Made by a program: the position numbers and the translations under genes
Origin: NORP259 sp041398705
GTDB taxonomy: Bacteria; Planctomycetota; UBA1135; GCA-002686595
Direction: 5' to 3'
Length of the DNA stretch: 64,000 bases
Assembly (NCBI GenBank): GCA_041398705.1
Contig: JAWKUI010000003.1
Location: forward strand, 434,001-498,000
Part shown: piece after piece, positions 37,746 through 46,133 of the stretch
Layout of the letters: every line of letters begins with the position of its first letter
How positions within the stretch are numbered: position 1 is the first letter of the stretch
The notes under the pieces: generated by a model
Seen by the model: only the letters and a program-made list of their open reading frames with translations
What the model was told of the DNA's origin: nothing
Databases searched by the model: none

Positions 37746-39152
37746 CTAATGCTCCTGCAGCCCAAGGGCCGCCAGAATGCGCCCCTTGACCGAAGTCATC
37801 GTCACCACGCCGCCTTCGGGCGCGGGATTTTCCTCGCCAAAGGGCAATGTCGACAGGTACACCGGCCCGCGCTCGGGCACGCTCGGCAGCAGGCCGTGGC
37901 TACCGCGCACGAGCGTCGGATCCAGCGGGATCACGTCCATTCGATAGCGCTGGCCGAGTTTCTTCTGCAACAGCTTCCAGGCGACCTTGGCCTTGGGCAT
38001 GCGGATCAGCGGATCCAGGAACATCTCGCAGGGGTCGTACCCCGGTTTGCGGTGGATGTCGACGGTGCGCGCGAAGTCCGGTTCGGCGTCGGGATCCTGC
38101 CAGTAATAGTAGGTGAACCAGGCGCGCGGTTCCGCAAGGGCGACAAGTTCGCCAGCGTTTTCGTGATCGATGCCGAAGGCCCGTTGCCCCTCGCGATCGA
38201 GGACTTGGGCCACGCCGGGGCACTCGGCGAGCACTTCGGCGGCGCGGCGGCGTGCGCTTTCGTTCTGGCAATAGACGTGCGCGATCTGGTGGTCGACCAC
38301 GGCGAATGCCTGGCTGCCGTAGGGATCGAGCACGTCGCCCGTGGGGGTGGGGCGCGCCACGAGCAGGCCGGCTTTGCGCAGGGCGAGGTTGATGGCGACG
38401 GGCCGGTCCACCGGTTCGATCGCGTATTCGGAGACACCGATCACCGTGGCGCCGGCCTGTTGCGCGCCCTCGAGCAGCTTGCCCACGAGTCCATCGAGCT
38501 CCTGCAGGGCGCGGATCGAACGCGGATCGTCGGGACCGAAGCGCTGGTGGTCGTAGTCCAGGTGCGGCAGGTAGGCGAGGGTCAGGTCGGGTTTCTGCTC
38601 GCGCAGGGTGCGCAGGGTGGCTTCGGCGATCCAGCGGCTCGAAGGCAGCCCGGCTTTCGGCCCCCAGAAGTCGAAGAAGGGGAAGGGGCCGATGGCGGTC
38701 TCCAGGTCCGTGCCGTACTGCGGCGGCCACGAGTAGACCGCGGGGATCTTGCGCCCGTCCGCGGGGTAATACGGCCGCGGCGTGATCGACCATTCGACGG
38801 CGGCACCCATGTTCCACCACCAGAAGAGTTTGGCGCAGCGGAAGGCCGGGTTCAGGCGGCGGGCGGTCTCGTAGACCTTCTCGCCGGCCACCAGGTGGTT
38901 CGACTGGCGCCATAGCGCCACTTCCATCGTGCGCCGATCGAGCCAGCCATTGCCCACCGCGCCGTGTTCGGAGGGCATAGTGCCGGTCAACATCGTCGCC
39001 TGGGCACTGCAAGTCACCGCCGGCAGGATGCCGCCCATCGGTGCCATCGAGCCTTGGGCCGCCCAAGCGGCCAAATGGGGGGTGTGTTCGCCGATTTGGC
39101 GGGCGGAAAGCCCCACAAGATTCAGACACAGGACCGGGCGCATGGCGGGCAT
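37746..39152 (-). CDS. Alkaline phosphatase family protein (nucleotide pyrophosphatase/phosphodiesterase type)
   Basis: 468 residues from ATG 39152 (or 465 from ATG 39143). The N-terminus RPVLCLNLVGLSARQIGEHT and the nucleophile region GILPAVTCSAQATMLTGTMP match the NPP-type phosphodiesterase pattern (nucleophilic Thr, then TG..P..HG: GTMPSEHGAVGNGW). Further metal-site segments are AYLPHLDYDHQRFG and VSEYAI. The first metal Asp is replaced by Asn (LNLVG), as in relatives of this subfamily. The substrate is unknown; a soluble cytosolic enzyme is implied by the lack of a signal peptide. Its start is only 16 bp from the divergent Rieske start. Confidence 0.88.
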   Translation of the reverse strand: MPAMRPVLCLNLVGLSARQIGEHTPHLAAWAAQGSMAPMGGILPAVTCSAQATMLTGTMPSEHGAVGNGWLDRRTMEVALWRQSNHLVAGEKVYETARRLNPAFRCAKLFWWWNMGAAVEWSITPRPYYPADGRKIPAVYSWPPQYGTDLETAIGPFPFFDFWGPKAGLPSSRWIAEATLRTLREQKPDLTLAYLPHLDYDHQRFGPDDPRSIRALQELDGLVGKLLEGAQQAGATVIGVSEYAIEPVDRPVAINLALRKAGLLVARPTPTGDVLDPYGSQAFAVVDHQIAHVYCQNESARRRAAEVLAECPGVAQVLDREGQRAFGIDHENAGELVALAEPRAWFTYYYWQDPDAEPDFARTVDIHRKPGYDPCEMFLDPLIRMPKAKVAWKLLQKKLGQRYRMDVIPLDPTLVRGSHGLLPSVPERGPVYLSTLPFGEENPAPEGGVVTMTSVKGRILAALGLQEH

Positions 39153-39168
39153 GCTATCATCCCGGCAT

Positions 39169-39525
39169 ATGCTGCAACGCATCTTGGCCCTCTTTCGCCG
39201 CCGGATCATCACCGTGCCCGGCGCCGACGCCCTCGAACGCGGCATGGCCCGCACCATCCAGATCGGCGACGCCCTGAATGGCGGCACCCAGATCCTGATC
39301 TGCCGCAACCTCGACGGCCATGTCTTCGCCCTCGACACCGACTGCCCCCACGGCGAAGGCGGTCGCCTGATCCCCGGCCCCCTGGCGGAAGGCAAGTACG
39401 CCGTCTGCCCCCTGCACAACTACCAATTCAACCTCAAAAGCGGCCAACCCGAACGCGGCGCGTGCCGCCCCGCCCGCCGCTTCGCCATCCGCGAGGTGGA
39501 CGGGCAGTTCCAGATCCGGATCTGA
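39169..39525 (+). CDS. Small Rieske-type [2Fe-2S] protein
   Basis: 118 residues from ATG 39169. The Rieske motif is complete: DCPHGEGG (Cys-x-His) and, 18 residues after that His, CPLHNYQFNLKSG (Cys-x-x-His). The domain (about 22-118) resembles the small NirD-like ferredoxin subunits. The first 15 residues (MLQRILALFRRRIITV) are basic and hydrophobic and might associate with the membrane. The partner reductase is not in the window. It is divergent from the phosphodiesterase gene and ends 3 bp from the converging membrane-protein gene. Confidence 0.87.
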   Translation: MLQRILALFRRRIITVPGADALERGMARTIQIGDALNGGTQILICRNLDGHVFALDTDCPHGEGGRLIPGPLAEGKYAVCPLHNYQFNLKSGQPERGACRPARRFAIREVDGQFQIRI

Positions 39526-39528
39526 CGG

Positions 39529-40164
39529 TCATTCCACGACCGCGTACCAGCCATTGCCCAGTGCGACGCGCCACTGCGTTTCCTGGGGAAGTGCGTCTCG
39601 CTGGGGCGGGGCGATCCACACTAGCCTTTTGGTTGGAGGCGCCGGGCCGGAGATGGAAAGGAACACGTCGGGCAAGTGAATGACGTTGGAGGTGCCGACC
39701 CGCTCCGCCGAGTGCACCAGGAACCAGCCGACCCGCTCGTCCTGTACCGATTCCAAGTCCCGTCCCGAATCGAAGAGCTGCTCCATCGCCCCCCGGCTCG
39801 CCGAAAACGCGATGCGCAGGGGGAGCGAAGTGCTGATCGTCGCCCAGGTCCAAACGATCACGAACATGAGGCCGGCGCCGAGTTTCCGGATCCAGGGCCA
39901 TGGCGCGAAGAACCATGCACTCAAAGCCAAGATCCCCCAAAGCCAGGGGATCCAGGCATGCAGGATTCCGCACACGTGGAGCGCAAAGTTCGAAAGGAAC
40001 AACAATCCACCCGCCCAACCGGTCGGCTCGATCCAAGCCGCCCCGCAGAACCAAACCACCGCCCAAGTCATCAGCAGCGCGCCGAGAACCGCCCACGCCA
40101 CGCGGACAAGCCAAATGGCAAGCGCGTCGTGATGGGCAGGGTGTTGCTTTGTCTCCGGTGGCAT
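39529..40164 (-). CDS. Hypothetical membrane protein
   Basis: 211 residues from ATG 40164 (an upstream ATG at 40218 adds a polar tail only). Four hydrophobic segments lie in residues about 15-110 (WAVLGALLMTWAVVWFCG, GLLFLSNFALHVCGI, WIPWLWGILALSAWFF, AGLMFVIVWTWATIS); the last 90 residues are soluble. No family recognised. It converges on the Rieske gene. Confidence 0.6.
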   Translation of the reverse strand: MPPETKQHPAHHDALAIWLVRVAWAVLGALLMTWAVVWFCGAAWIEPTGWAGGLLFLSNFALHVCGILHAWIPWLWGILALSAWFFAPWPWIRKLGAGLMFVIVWTWATISTSLPLRIAFSASRGAMEQLFDSGRDLESVQDERVGWFLVHSAERVGTSNVIHLPDVFLSISGPAPPTKRLVWIAPPQRDALPQETQWRVALGNGWYAVVE

Positions 40165-40270
40165 GTTGGGCCTGATCGAGTTTACACCGCTACGGATACT
40201 CCACCGATGGTTCTCCACACCGCCATCCGAACCGGTGCCCGTGCTGGGTCGAAAGCGGCGGTTTCAAGAC

Positions 40271-40666
40271 CTACCCCTCCAACTCGCGTTCGCGGGCTTC
40301 GATCAGTTTGCGGATGCGCTCAAGATCGGCGCGGCCCACCGAGTCTTGGCGTAGGAGTTGGGCGGCGAAGGCAGCGATGTCGCCTTCGAAGACTTCTTCC
40401 TGAACCTGGCCGACGGTTTGGGCGAGGATTTCGCTTTCGCTCGTGGTGGCTCGGTAGACGAATTGGCGGCCTTGTTTGCGGTGGGCGACCAGGCCGCGGT
40501 CGGTCAGGCGTTTGAGCAGGGTGCCCACGGTGGTGGGGGCGAGGGCGCGGCTAGGGCTCAGGTACTCCTGCACCTCCTGCACGGAGCACTCGCCCCGCTG
40601 CCAAAGCACCCGCAGGATCTGCATTTGCAGGGCGGTGATCGGTCGTTGCTCCGGGTCCTTTTTCAT
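40271..40666 (-). CDS. BlaI/MecI/CopY-type repressor
   Basis: 131 residues from ATG 40666 (MKKDPEQRPITALQMQILRV). The winged-helix N-terminal domain ITALQMQILRVLWQRGECSV ... APTTVGTLLKRLTDRGLVAH is typical of BlaI; the C-terminal helices (about 90-131) carry the dimerisation and protease-cleavage region. These repressors are cut or released after an M56 sensor protease is activated. The M56 gene lies directly upstream on the same strand; the gap of 129 bp holds a hairpin (40712-40736), so this gene may have its own promoter. The order, protease first, is reversed from blaI-blaR1. Confidence 0.92.
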   Translation of the reverse strand: MKKDPEQRPITALQMQILRVLWQRGECSVQEVQEYLSPSRALAPTTVGTLLKRLTDRGLVAHRKQGRQFVYRATTSESEILAQTVGQVQEEVFEGDIAAFAAQLLRQDSVGRADLERIRKLIEARERELEG

Positions 40667-40711
40667 GGTTGGCCTTGCTGGGTGGAGGGCATTGCGGGCT
40701 GGATCGGGTGC

Positions 40712-40736
40712 TGGCCCGCGCGGGGTGCGCGGGCCA
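40712..40736 (-). terminator. Hairpin between M56 peptidase and BlaI genes
   Basis: TGGCCCGCGC (40712-40721) pairs perfectly with GCGCGGGCCA (40727-40736) over a 5-nt loop. It lies 60 bp after the M56 stop. Without a T-run it may attenuate rather than end transcription into the repressor gene. Confidence 0.5.
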
Positions 40737-40795
40737 GGGGTAGTTGTTTGGGATGGATCGCGGGGGCCGCGGTTCCCCGCCGCCGCGCGGCCCAA

Positions 40796-42646
40796 CTACC
40801 AATCGCTGCTGGTCAGGTGGATGTCGTGGGCCTCCGAACGCAGGTACAGAAGGGCATCGATGATGCGTCCGACCGGAACGCGCGGATCGATCGTCAACAC
40901 GATGATGTGGTCCTTCATGGGGATCGGGTGCTCGGCAGGAACGATTTCGGTCCACTCGGAGATGCGTTCCCCGTCGCGCACCCAGGTCAGAAGACCCTTG
41001 TCGCCGACGCCGATGGTCAGGTGGGTCTGGAAGGAACGGATCGCGCCGGCGGGTTCCCCCTGCTCGCTATCCTCAGGGGACTCCTCGGGCATCACGTCCA
41101 GGTCGTGGGGTAGGGGCAGGGCAACAGTGGTCATGCCATGCAGGCCGGGGGCATGCAGAGCGATGTTCCACAGGCCCACCTCGGGGGCGGCCATGGCCTG
41201 CATGCTGCGCAGGACGAAGCCGAAGGGCGTCTTCGCTTCCACATCGAGGACCACCCGGGTTGCGGCGGGATCTACCTTGTGCTGCTTGCTGAATGCCGCC
41301 ACGCGATCGCGCATGGACCGAGTGGTGATCGGTTGCCCGGACTTCAGGCCTCCTGTGGCGGACAGGGGGACGTGCAGCAGGCGTGGGTAGGTGTCCGAGC
41401 CCTGGTTCTGGAACAGGGTCATTCCGTCGGGGCTGGTGGCGAGCACGTCGGGGTTGGCCTGGGCCGTGAGCGGGCCGGAGGGCCCGCCAAAGAGTTGCGT
41501 ACCGAAGGAATCGTGCCGGGAGGTGTGGGGCTCGCTGGCGGCCTCCGTCTCCGAAGTTGGGACCATGCGGGCCATCAGCGGGCCGCCTTCCTCGTCGCTC
41601 GTGAGCCCCATCTCGTCCTGGTTGCTCGCCTTGGGGCCCATGCAGGCGACCGCACCCAAAGCCAAACAACCCGAAAGCAGGGCGAGGTGGACCGCATGGC
41701 GGGATTCGGCCCTCGGGTCCGCACACAGCCGTTCTACTCGGCGCACGAGTTCCGAAGGCGAAGGCGCCATGCCCAGCGCTGCCGCGGGAAGGGGCTTGCG
41801 CACGAGCGTACTGCCCAGAGACTCGAGCCCTAAGGCCAAGGCCAACCCATCGCGGGTGCGCAAGTGCGCCCAGGCGTCGGCCGCCAGCTCCGTTTCCGCT
41901 TGCAAGCGCGTGAGCACCAACCGGTTGAGCGGCTGAAACCACATCGCGCGCACGGCTAGGCGTGCGAGCCCCAGCCAAAGCGGATCGCGGCGCACCAAGT
42001 GCGCCAATTCATGGGCGAGCATGGCTTTGCCCTGTCGGGCTTCGGCATTCTTTGCAATGAATACCGGCAAGATCACCCGATTGCGCCCCATCGCCAGCGG
42101 CGTATGCAGCGCGGGACACGCGGAGATCTGCAAACCCTGCACGCGGTGATCGTTGCCGAGCAATTCCTCGGCCCATTGCCTCCAAGGCCCCTGGACCCGG
42201 GTGAATCGCCGCGTCATTGCGGACTTCCACCGCAGGTCGCGGACCAGCAGGATGCCCGCGGCCAGCAGACCCGACAAAAGCAACCATGGCGCGGTGCGAT
42301 TCGCGATCGCTGCGAAGTTCCAGGGGCTTGTCTCGCCCGTGGCCGGGTGCGCGGCGGGTTCCGATGCCTCGCCCAAGCGGGAGGCTACAGGGCTGGAGAT
42401 CGTGTGTCTTGGCCCTTGTGCCGGCCATTGCGTGGTGAGGGTCGGTGGCGCGGGCAAATGCACGCTAGCCATGCGGCCGAGCCAAGGCGTCAGCAGCGGT
42501 GTGAGCAATCCGCCCAGAAGGGCAAGACGCAGCAGCATCACGCGCGAACGGGGGCCGTTGATCAGGGGCAAGATGCTGAGGGCCGCGAGGCACAACACTG
42601 TGGAATGGGCGAGATACGTGACCAGATAGGTGCTCAGGTGGCTCAT
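40796..42646 (-). CDS. M56 (BlaR1-like) membrane zinc peptidase with long periplasmic C-terminal region
   Basis: 616 residues from ATG 42646; GGAG 7 bp upstream supports it. Membrane segments at about 8-28, 38-55 and 118-136; the zinc site is MLAHELAHLVRRDPLW (HExxH at 212-216) with ETELAADAWAH downstream; a further membrane segment HAVHLALLSGCLALGAVAC precedes the exported part (about 345-616). That part lacks a penicillin-binding domain. It contains two blocks (VVLDVEAKTPFGFVLRSMQ and VLTIDPRVPVGRIIDALLY) whose pattern resembles the periplasmic domain of ExbD/TolR. It probably senses an envelope signal and cleaves or derepresses the BlaI repressor encoded downstream. Confidence 0.88.
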   Translation of the reverse strand: MSHLSTYLVTYLAHSTVLCLAALSILPLINGPRSRVMLLRLALLGGLLTPLLTPWLGRMASVHLPAPPTLTTQWPAQGPRHTISSPVASRLGEASEPAAHPATGETSPWNFAAIANRTAPWLLLSGLLAAGILLVRDLRWKSAMTRRFTRVQGPWRQWAEELLGNDHRVQGLQISACPALHTPLAMGRNRVILPVFIAKNAEARQGKAMLAHELAHLVRRDPLWLGLARLAVRAMWFQPLNRLVLTRLQAETELAADAWAHLRTRDGLALALGLESLGSTLVRKPLPAAALGMAPSPSELVRRVERLCADPRAESRHAVHLALLSGCLALGAVACMGPKASNQDEMGLTSDEEGGPLMARMVPTSETEAASEPHTSRHDSFGTQLFGGPSGPLTAQANPDVLATSPDGMTLFQNQGSDTYPRLLHVPLSATGGLKSGQPITTRSMRDRVAAFSKQHKVDPAATRVVLDVEAKTPFGFVLRSMQAMAAPEVGLWNIALHAPGLHGMTTVALPLPHDLDVMPEESPEDSEQGEPAGAIRSFQTHLTIGVGDKGLLTWVRDGERISEWTEIVPAEHPIPMKDHIIVLTIDPRVPVGRIIDALLYLRSEAHDIHLTSSDW

Positions 42647-42832
42647 GGGGGAATCTCCGTGGGGGCGTTTGCTTGAAATACGACAGGTGTAGGAGTTTGT
42701 TGCGCCAATTCTCGCGGAAATGTGCGGAGGACCGGTTCCCGGGCCTTTCCGGGGGGCTGGAGCGGCTGGAAACTCCCCCGGCCGGAGCCCTTCCCCCTGG
42801 ACGCCCCGCTGCTTCCGGCCCACATTGCCGCC

Positions 42833-43669
42833 ATGCCCGAGCTGCCCGAAGTCGAAACCACCGCGCGACTGATTCGGCCCGGGACCGTGGGCCGCGTGGT
42901 CCGGGACGTGGACTGGTCCTGGGCGCGCAGCCTGGGGACGGGCGGGCCCGAGCGGTTTCGGGAGGGGGTATGCGGGGCGCGCATCGCGAGGGTGACGCGG
43001 CGGGCGAAATATGTGGTGCTCGAGTTGGAGCGGCGGGGTAAGGCGGCGGGGGCGGTGCTGGTGCACTTGCGCATGACCGGGCGGCTGGTGGTGCAGAAGG
43101 CCAGCGAGGAGCCGCCGCCCTTCACCCGTGTCAGCCTCGAACTGGATCGCGGGGTGCTGCATTTCCTCGACGTGCGCAAGTTCGGGCGGGTGACGTTCGA
43201 GCCGGAAGGCCAGGCGGCGTTGGCGCACCTGGGGCCCGAACCCCTCGGGGACGAGTGGACGGTCGAACGGCTGCGCAGCGACTTGGCGGCTCGCAACCGC
43301 GCTATCAAACCGCTGCTGCTCGACCAGGAGTTCGTCGCTGGGCTTGGGAACATCTACGTGGACGAGTCGCTGCACGCGGCGCGCATCCATCCCTTGCTGC
43401 CGGCGGCGCGGGTGCCGCGGGCGAAGGCCATCGAGCTGCATGCGGCCGTGCGACGCATCCTGGCCGAGGCCATCGAGCGCGAGGGATCGAGCTTCGATGG
43501 CTTCTACCGCACCCCCGAAGGCCAACCCGGGGCCTACCAGCACCTGTTCCAGGTCTACGGCCGCACGGGGCGCCCCTGCCCGCGCTGCGGGACGGCCATC
43601 CGGCGCATCGTGGTGGGGCAGCGGGGCACCCATTTCTGCGCCCGGTGCCAGCCCCGGCCCCGGGCCTGA
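42833..43669 (+). CDS. mutM: Formamidopyrimidine-DNA glycosylase (MutM/Fpg)
   Basis: 278 residues from ATG 42833. The N-terminal MPELPEVET carries the catalytic Pro2 and Glu3; the helix-two-turn-helix region has DQEFVAGLGNIYVDESLHAA; the C-terminal zinc finger is CPRCGTAIRRIVVGQRGTHF followed by CARCQ. It removes 8-oxoguanine and opened purines and nicks the site. The protein is of standard length and all key residues are present. It is divergent from the M56 gene (186 bp between starts). Confidence 0.97.
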   Translation: MPELPEVETTARLIRPGTVGRVVRDVDWSWARSLGTGGPERFREGVCGARIARVTRRAKYVVLELERRGKAAGAVLVHLRMTGRLVVQKASEEPPPFTRVSLELDRGVLHFLDVRKFGRVTFEPEGQAALAHLGPEPLGDEWTVERLRSDLAARNRAIKPLLLDQEFVAGLGNIYVDESLHAARIHPLLPAARVPRAKAIELHAAVRRILAEAIEREGSSFDGFYRTPEGQPGAYQHLFQVYGRTGRPCPRCGTAIRRIVVGQRGTHFCARCQPRPRA

Positions 43670-43815
43670 CGGGGGGCCGGCGGTGCCCGAGCCCGGCCGG
43701 GCCCAGGGTCGGGCCGGCGGGGGTGCCCCGGACCCAGACAGGGGACCGCCCCTGGGCCATTTCGCGGGGCGCCCAGGCGACCGGAAGCGGTCTCGCCGCT
43801 ACACTTTTCGCCGCC

Positions 43816-44388
43816 ATGATCGACACCTCCGGATTCAAGAAGGGCATCGCCATCCAATACAAGGGCGAGCCGATGATCATCATCGACTACACGGTGAGCT
43901 CGCCCACCGCGCGGGGTGGCAACACCCTGTTCAAGACCAAACTGCGCCACCTCACGACCGGCCAGCTCCTGAGCGAATCCATTCGCGCGGGGGAGAAGTT
44001 CGAAGAGGTCGACATGGAGCGCCACAAGGCCAGCTACCTCTACAACGACGGTAGCAACTGGCACTTCATGGACGACGAGACCTACGAGCAGTTCGAGTTC
44101 AGCAAGGATGACCTGGCGGGTGCCGAGGACTTCCTGGTGGACGGGATCCAAGGCGTGCAGGCGTTGATGATCAACGGCGCGGTGGTCAGCATCGAGCTGC
44201 CCCTGACCGTCGTCATGACCGCCGTCGAATGCGATCCGACCATCAAAGGCGCCACCGCCCAGGCCCAGCTCAAGCCGGCCACGACCGAAACCGGTCTCGT
44301 GGTGCAGGTGCCGCCGTACCTGTCCGCGGGGGAGAAGATCAAAGTCGATACCCGCGACGGCCACTTCATCGAACGCGCCAAGGAATAG
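43816..44388 (+). CDS. Elongation factor P, YeiP/EfpL-like type
   Basis: 190 residues from ATG 43816 with all three EF-P domains. The domain I tip, which enters the peptidyl-transferase centre, reads SPTARGGNTLF rather than the PGKG-type loop of lysine-modified EF-P; E. coli YeiP (EfpL) has SPTARG at the same place. The C-terminal domain also follows YeiP (KGATAQAQLKPATTETGLVV, VPPYLSAGEKIKVDTRDG). Its role is rescue of ribosomes at proline and some other stalling motifs. No modification enzyme (EpmA, EarP) is nearby. Whether it is the only EF-P of the genome cannot be seen here. Confidence 0.9.
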   Translation: MIDTSGFKKGIAIQYKGEPMIIIDYTVSSPTARGGNTLFKTKLRHLTTGQLLSESIRAGEKFEEVDMERHKASYLYNDGSNWHFMDDETYEQFEFSKDDLAGAEDFLVDGIQGVQALMINGAVVSIELPLTVVMTAVECDPTIKGATAQAQLKPATTETGLVVQVPPYLSAGEKIKVDTRDGHFIERAKE

Positions 44389-44425
44389 GCTCCGGGCCCA
44401 GCGCACCTGCCCGGCCCCTCCGCCC

Positions 44426-44460
44426 GCGGCCTCCGCACGCGCCCCGCGCTCGGAGGCCGC
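44426..44460 (+). terminator. Hairpin after the EF-P gene
   Basis: GCGGCCTCCG (44426-44435) pairs perfectly with CGGAGGCCGC (44451-44460), loop 15 nt, followed by GACCCTTTCCCC. It lies 38 bp past the EF-P stop and 35 bp before the ABC-F start. Confidence 0.6.
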
Positions 44461-44495
44461 GACCCTTTCCCCCGAAATCCAAACCGAGAACCGCC

Positions 44496-46133
44496 ATGAT
44501 CTCCCTGCAAGACGTCTCCAAGCACTACGGCCGCCAAGCCCTCCTGGCCGGCGCGTCGCTGCAATTGAACCCGGGCGAGAAGGTCGCCCTGGTGGGGCCC
44601 AACGGCGCGGGCAAGTCGACGATCTTCCGCCTGATTGCGGGGGAAGAGGATCCCGACCGCGGGGACGTGGGCGTGCCCAAGGGCTTGCGTCTGGGTTGGT
44701 TCCGCCAGGACGCGGGCGAGCCGAGCGAACACCCGGTGATCGAAGAGGCCATGCGCGGGGCGGGGCGCCTCGGGGAACTGCACTTCGAAGTGCAACGACT
44801 GGAGCGGGCGCTCGAGGATCCCGAGCAGTTCGACAAGATGGACAAGATCCTCGAGCAGTACGGCGAGGTGCAGGGGGAGTACCTGCAGCTCGGCGGGTAC
44901 GAGCTCGAGCCGCGGGCGCGCGAGGTGCTGGCGGGCCTGGGCTTCGATGCCGGCATGGTTGAGGGCCCCATGTCCGCCCTCTCCGGCGGTTGGCGTATGC
45001 GCGTTTCGATCGCCCAGGTGCTGATCGGCGCGCCCGATGTGCTGCTGCTCGACGAACCCACCAACCACCTGGACATCGAGTCGATCCTGTGGCTCGAGGG
45101 GTACCTCAAAGCCAGCCCCGCCGCGATCTTGCTCACCAGCCACGACCGGGACTTCATCGACCGGGTCGTCTCGCGCATCGTCGAGATCGATGCGGGCGAA
45201 CTCGTGAGCTACACCGGCAACTACGCCTTCTTCGAGAACGCCAAAGCTGGCCGTGCCGCCCAATCCGAGGCCGCCTTCGCCCGTCAGCAGGCCATGCTGC
45301 GCAAGGAGGAGCGTTTCATCGAACGCTTCGAGAAACACGCCGCCAAAGCGGCCCAGGTGCAGTCGCGGGTGAAGAAACTCGAGAAGATCGAGAAGATCGA
45401 GCCGCCCAAGCGCCGCGAACTCGTGCCGTTCGAATTCCGCCAACCGCCGCGCTCGGGCAACGACGTGGCGACCCTCAAGGACATCTCCAAGGCCTACGGC
45501 GAACGCGCGATCTACGAACACTTCGACTTCGAGATCAAACGCGGCGAACGCTGGGCGGTGATGGGCGCGAACGGCGCGGGCAAGACGACCTTGCTCAAGA
45601 TGATCGTGGGCTCCACCCAGGCCGACGACGGCGAGGTCAAACTCGGCGCCAGCCTCAAACTCGGCTACTTCGCCCAATCCGCCCTCGAGATCCTCGATCC
45701 GAGCCTGACCATCTGGCAACAGATCGACCAGGCCTTCCCGATCGCCACGATCCCGAGCAAACGCGCCCTGCTCGGCTCCTTCGACTTCCCCGCCGACGAG
45801 ATCGACAAGCCCATTCGCGTGCTTTCCGGCGGCGAACGCTCGCGCCTAGTCCTGGCGCAGATGCTCTACGACCCGCCGAACTTCCTGGTCCTCGACGAAC
45901 CCACCAACCACTTGGACCTGGTGACCAAGCAGATGCTCGTCAAAACCCTCGCGGATTTCGACGGCACCATGATCTTCGTCTCCCACGACCGAACCTTCCT
46001 GCGCGGCATGGCGAACAAGGTGCTCGACCTCTCGGGCACCGACGGCAACGGCCACCCGCGGCCGGTGGTGTACCACTGCACCTACGAGGAGTGGGTGGAG
46101 CGCACCGGGCACGAGGCGCCGGGGGTGCGGTAG
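44496..46133 (+). CDS. ABC-F family ATPase (ribosome-associated, Uup/EttA-like)
   Basis: 545 residues from ATG 44496. Two complete ABC modules without membrane segments: Walker A GPNGAGKST and GANGAGKTT, signatures LSGGWRMR and LSGGERSR, Walker B VLLLDEPTNHLD and FLVLDEPTNHLD, each followed by SHDR. A charged linker (AMLRKEERFIERFEKHAAKA ... RVKKLEKIEK) lies between the modules, as in ABC-F proteins that insert it in the ribosomal E site. The short tail TYEEWVERTGHEAPGVR is typical. It likely resolves stalled ribosomes or confers resistance, fitting its place beside an EF-P gene. The last 142 bp are repeated at 49263-49404. Confidence 0.93.
   Translation: MISLQDVSKHYGRQALLAGASLQLNPGEKVALVGPNGAGKSTIFRLIAGEEDPDRGDVGVPKGLRLGWFRQDAGEPSEHPVIEEAMRGAGRLGELHFEVQRLERALEDPEQFDKMDKILEQYGEVQGEYLQLGGYELEPRAREVLAGLGFDAGMVEGPMSALSGGWRMRVSIAQVLIGAPDVLLLDEPTNHLDIESILWLEGYLKASPAAILLTSHDRDFIDRVVSRIVEIDAGELVSYTGNYAFFENAKAGRAAQSEAAFARQQAMLRKEERFIERFEKHAAKAAQVQSRVKKLEKIEKIEPPKRRELVPFEFRQPPRSGNDVATLKDISKAYGERAIYEHFDFEIKRGERWAVMGANGAGKTTLLKMIVGSTQADDGEVKLGASLKLGYFAQSALEILDPSLTIWQQIDQAFPIATIPSKRALLGSFDFPADEIDKPIRVLSGGERSRLVLAQMLYDPPNFLVLDEPTNHLDLVTKQMLVKTLADFDGTMIFVSHDRTFLRGMANKVLDLSGTDGNGHPRPVVYHCTYEEWVERTGHEAPGVR
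45992..46133 (+). repeat. 142-bp direct repeat, copy 1 (3' end of the ABC-F gene)
   Basis: From AACC at 45992 to the TAG at 46133. It matches 49263-49404 at a constant offset of 3271 bp, with differences seen at 45996 (T/A) and in the codon GGCAAC versus GGCACC. Sequence diverges completely just after the stop codon in both copies. Confidence 0.9.
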
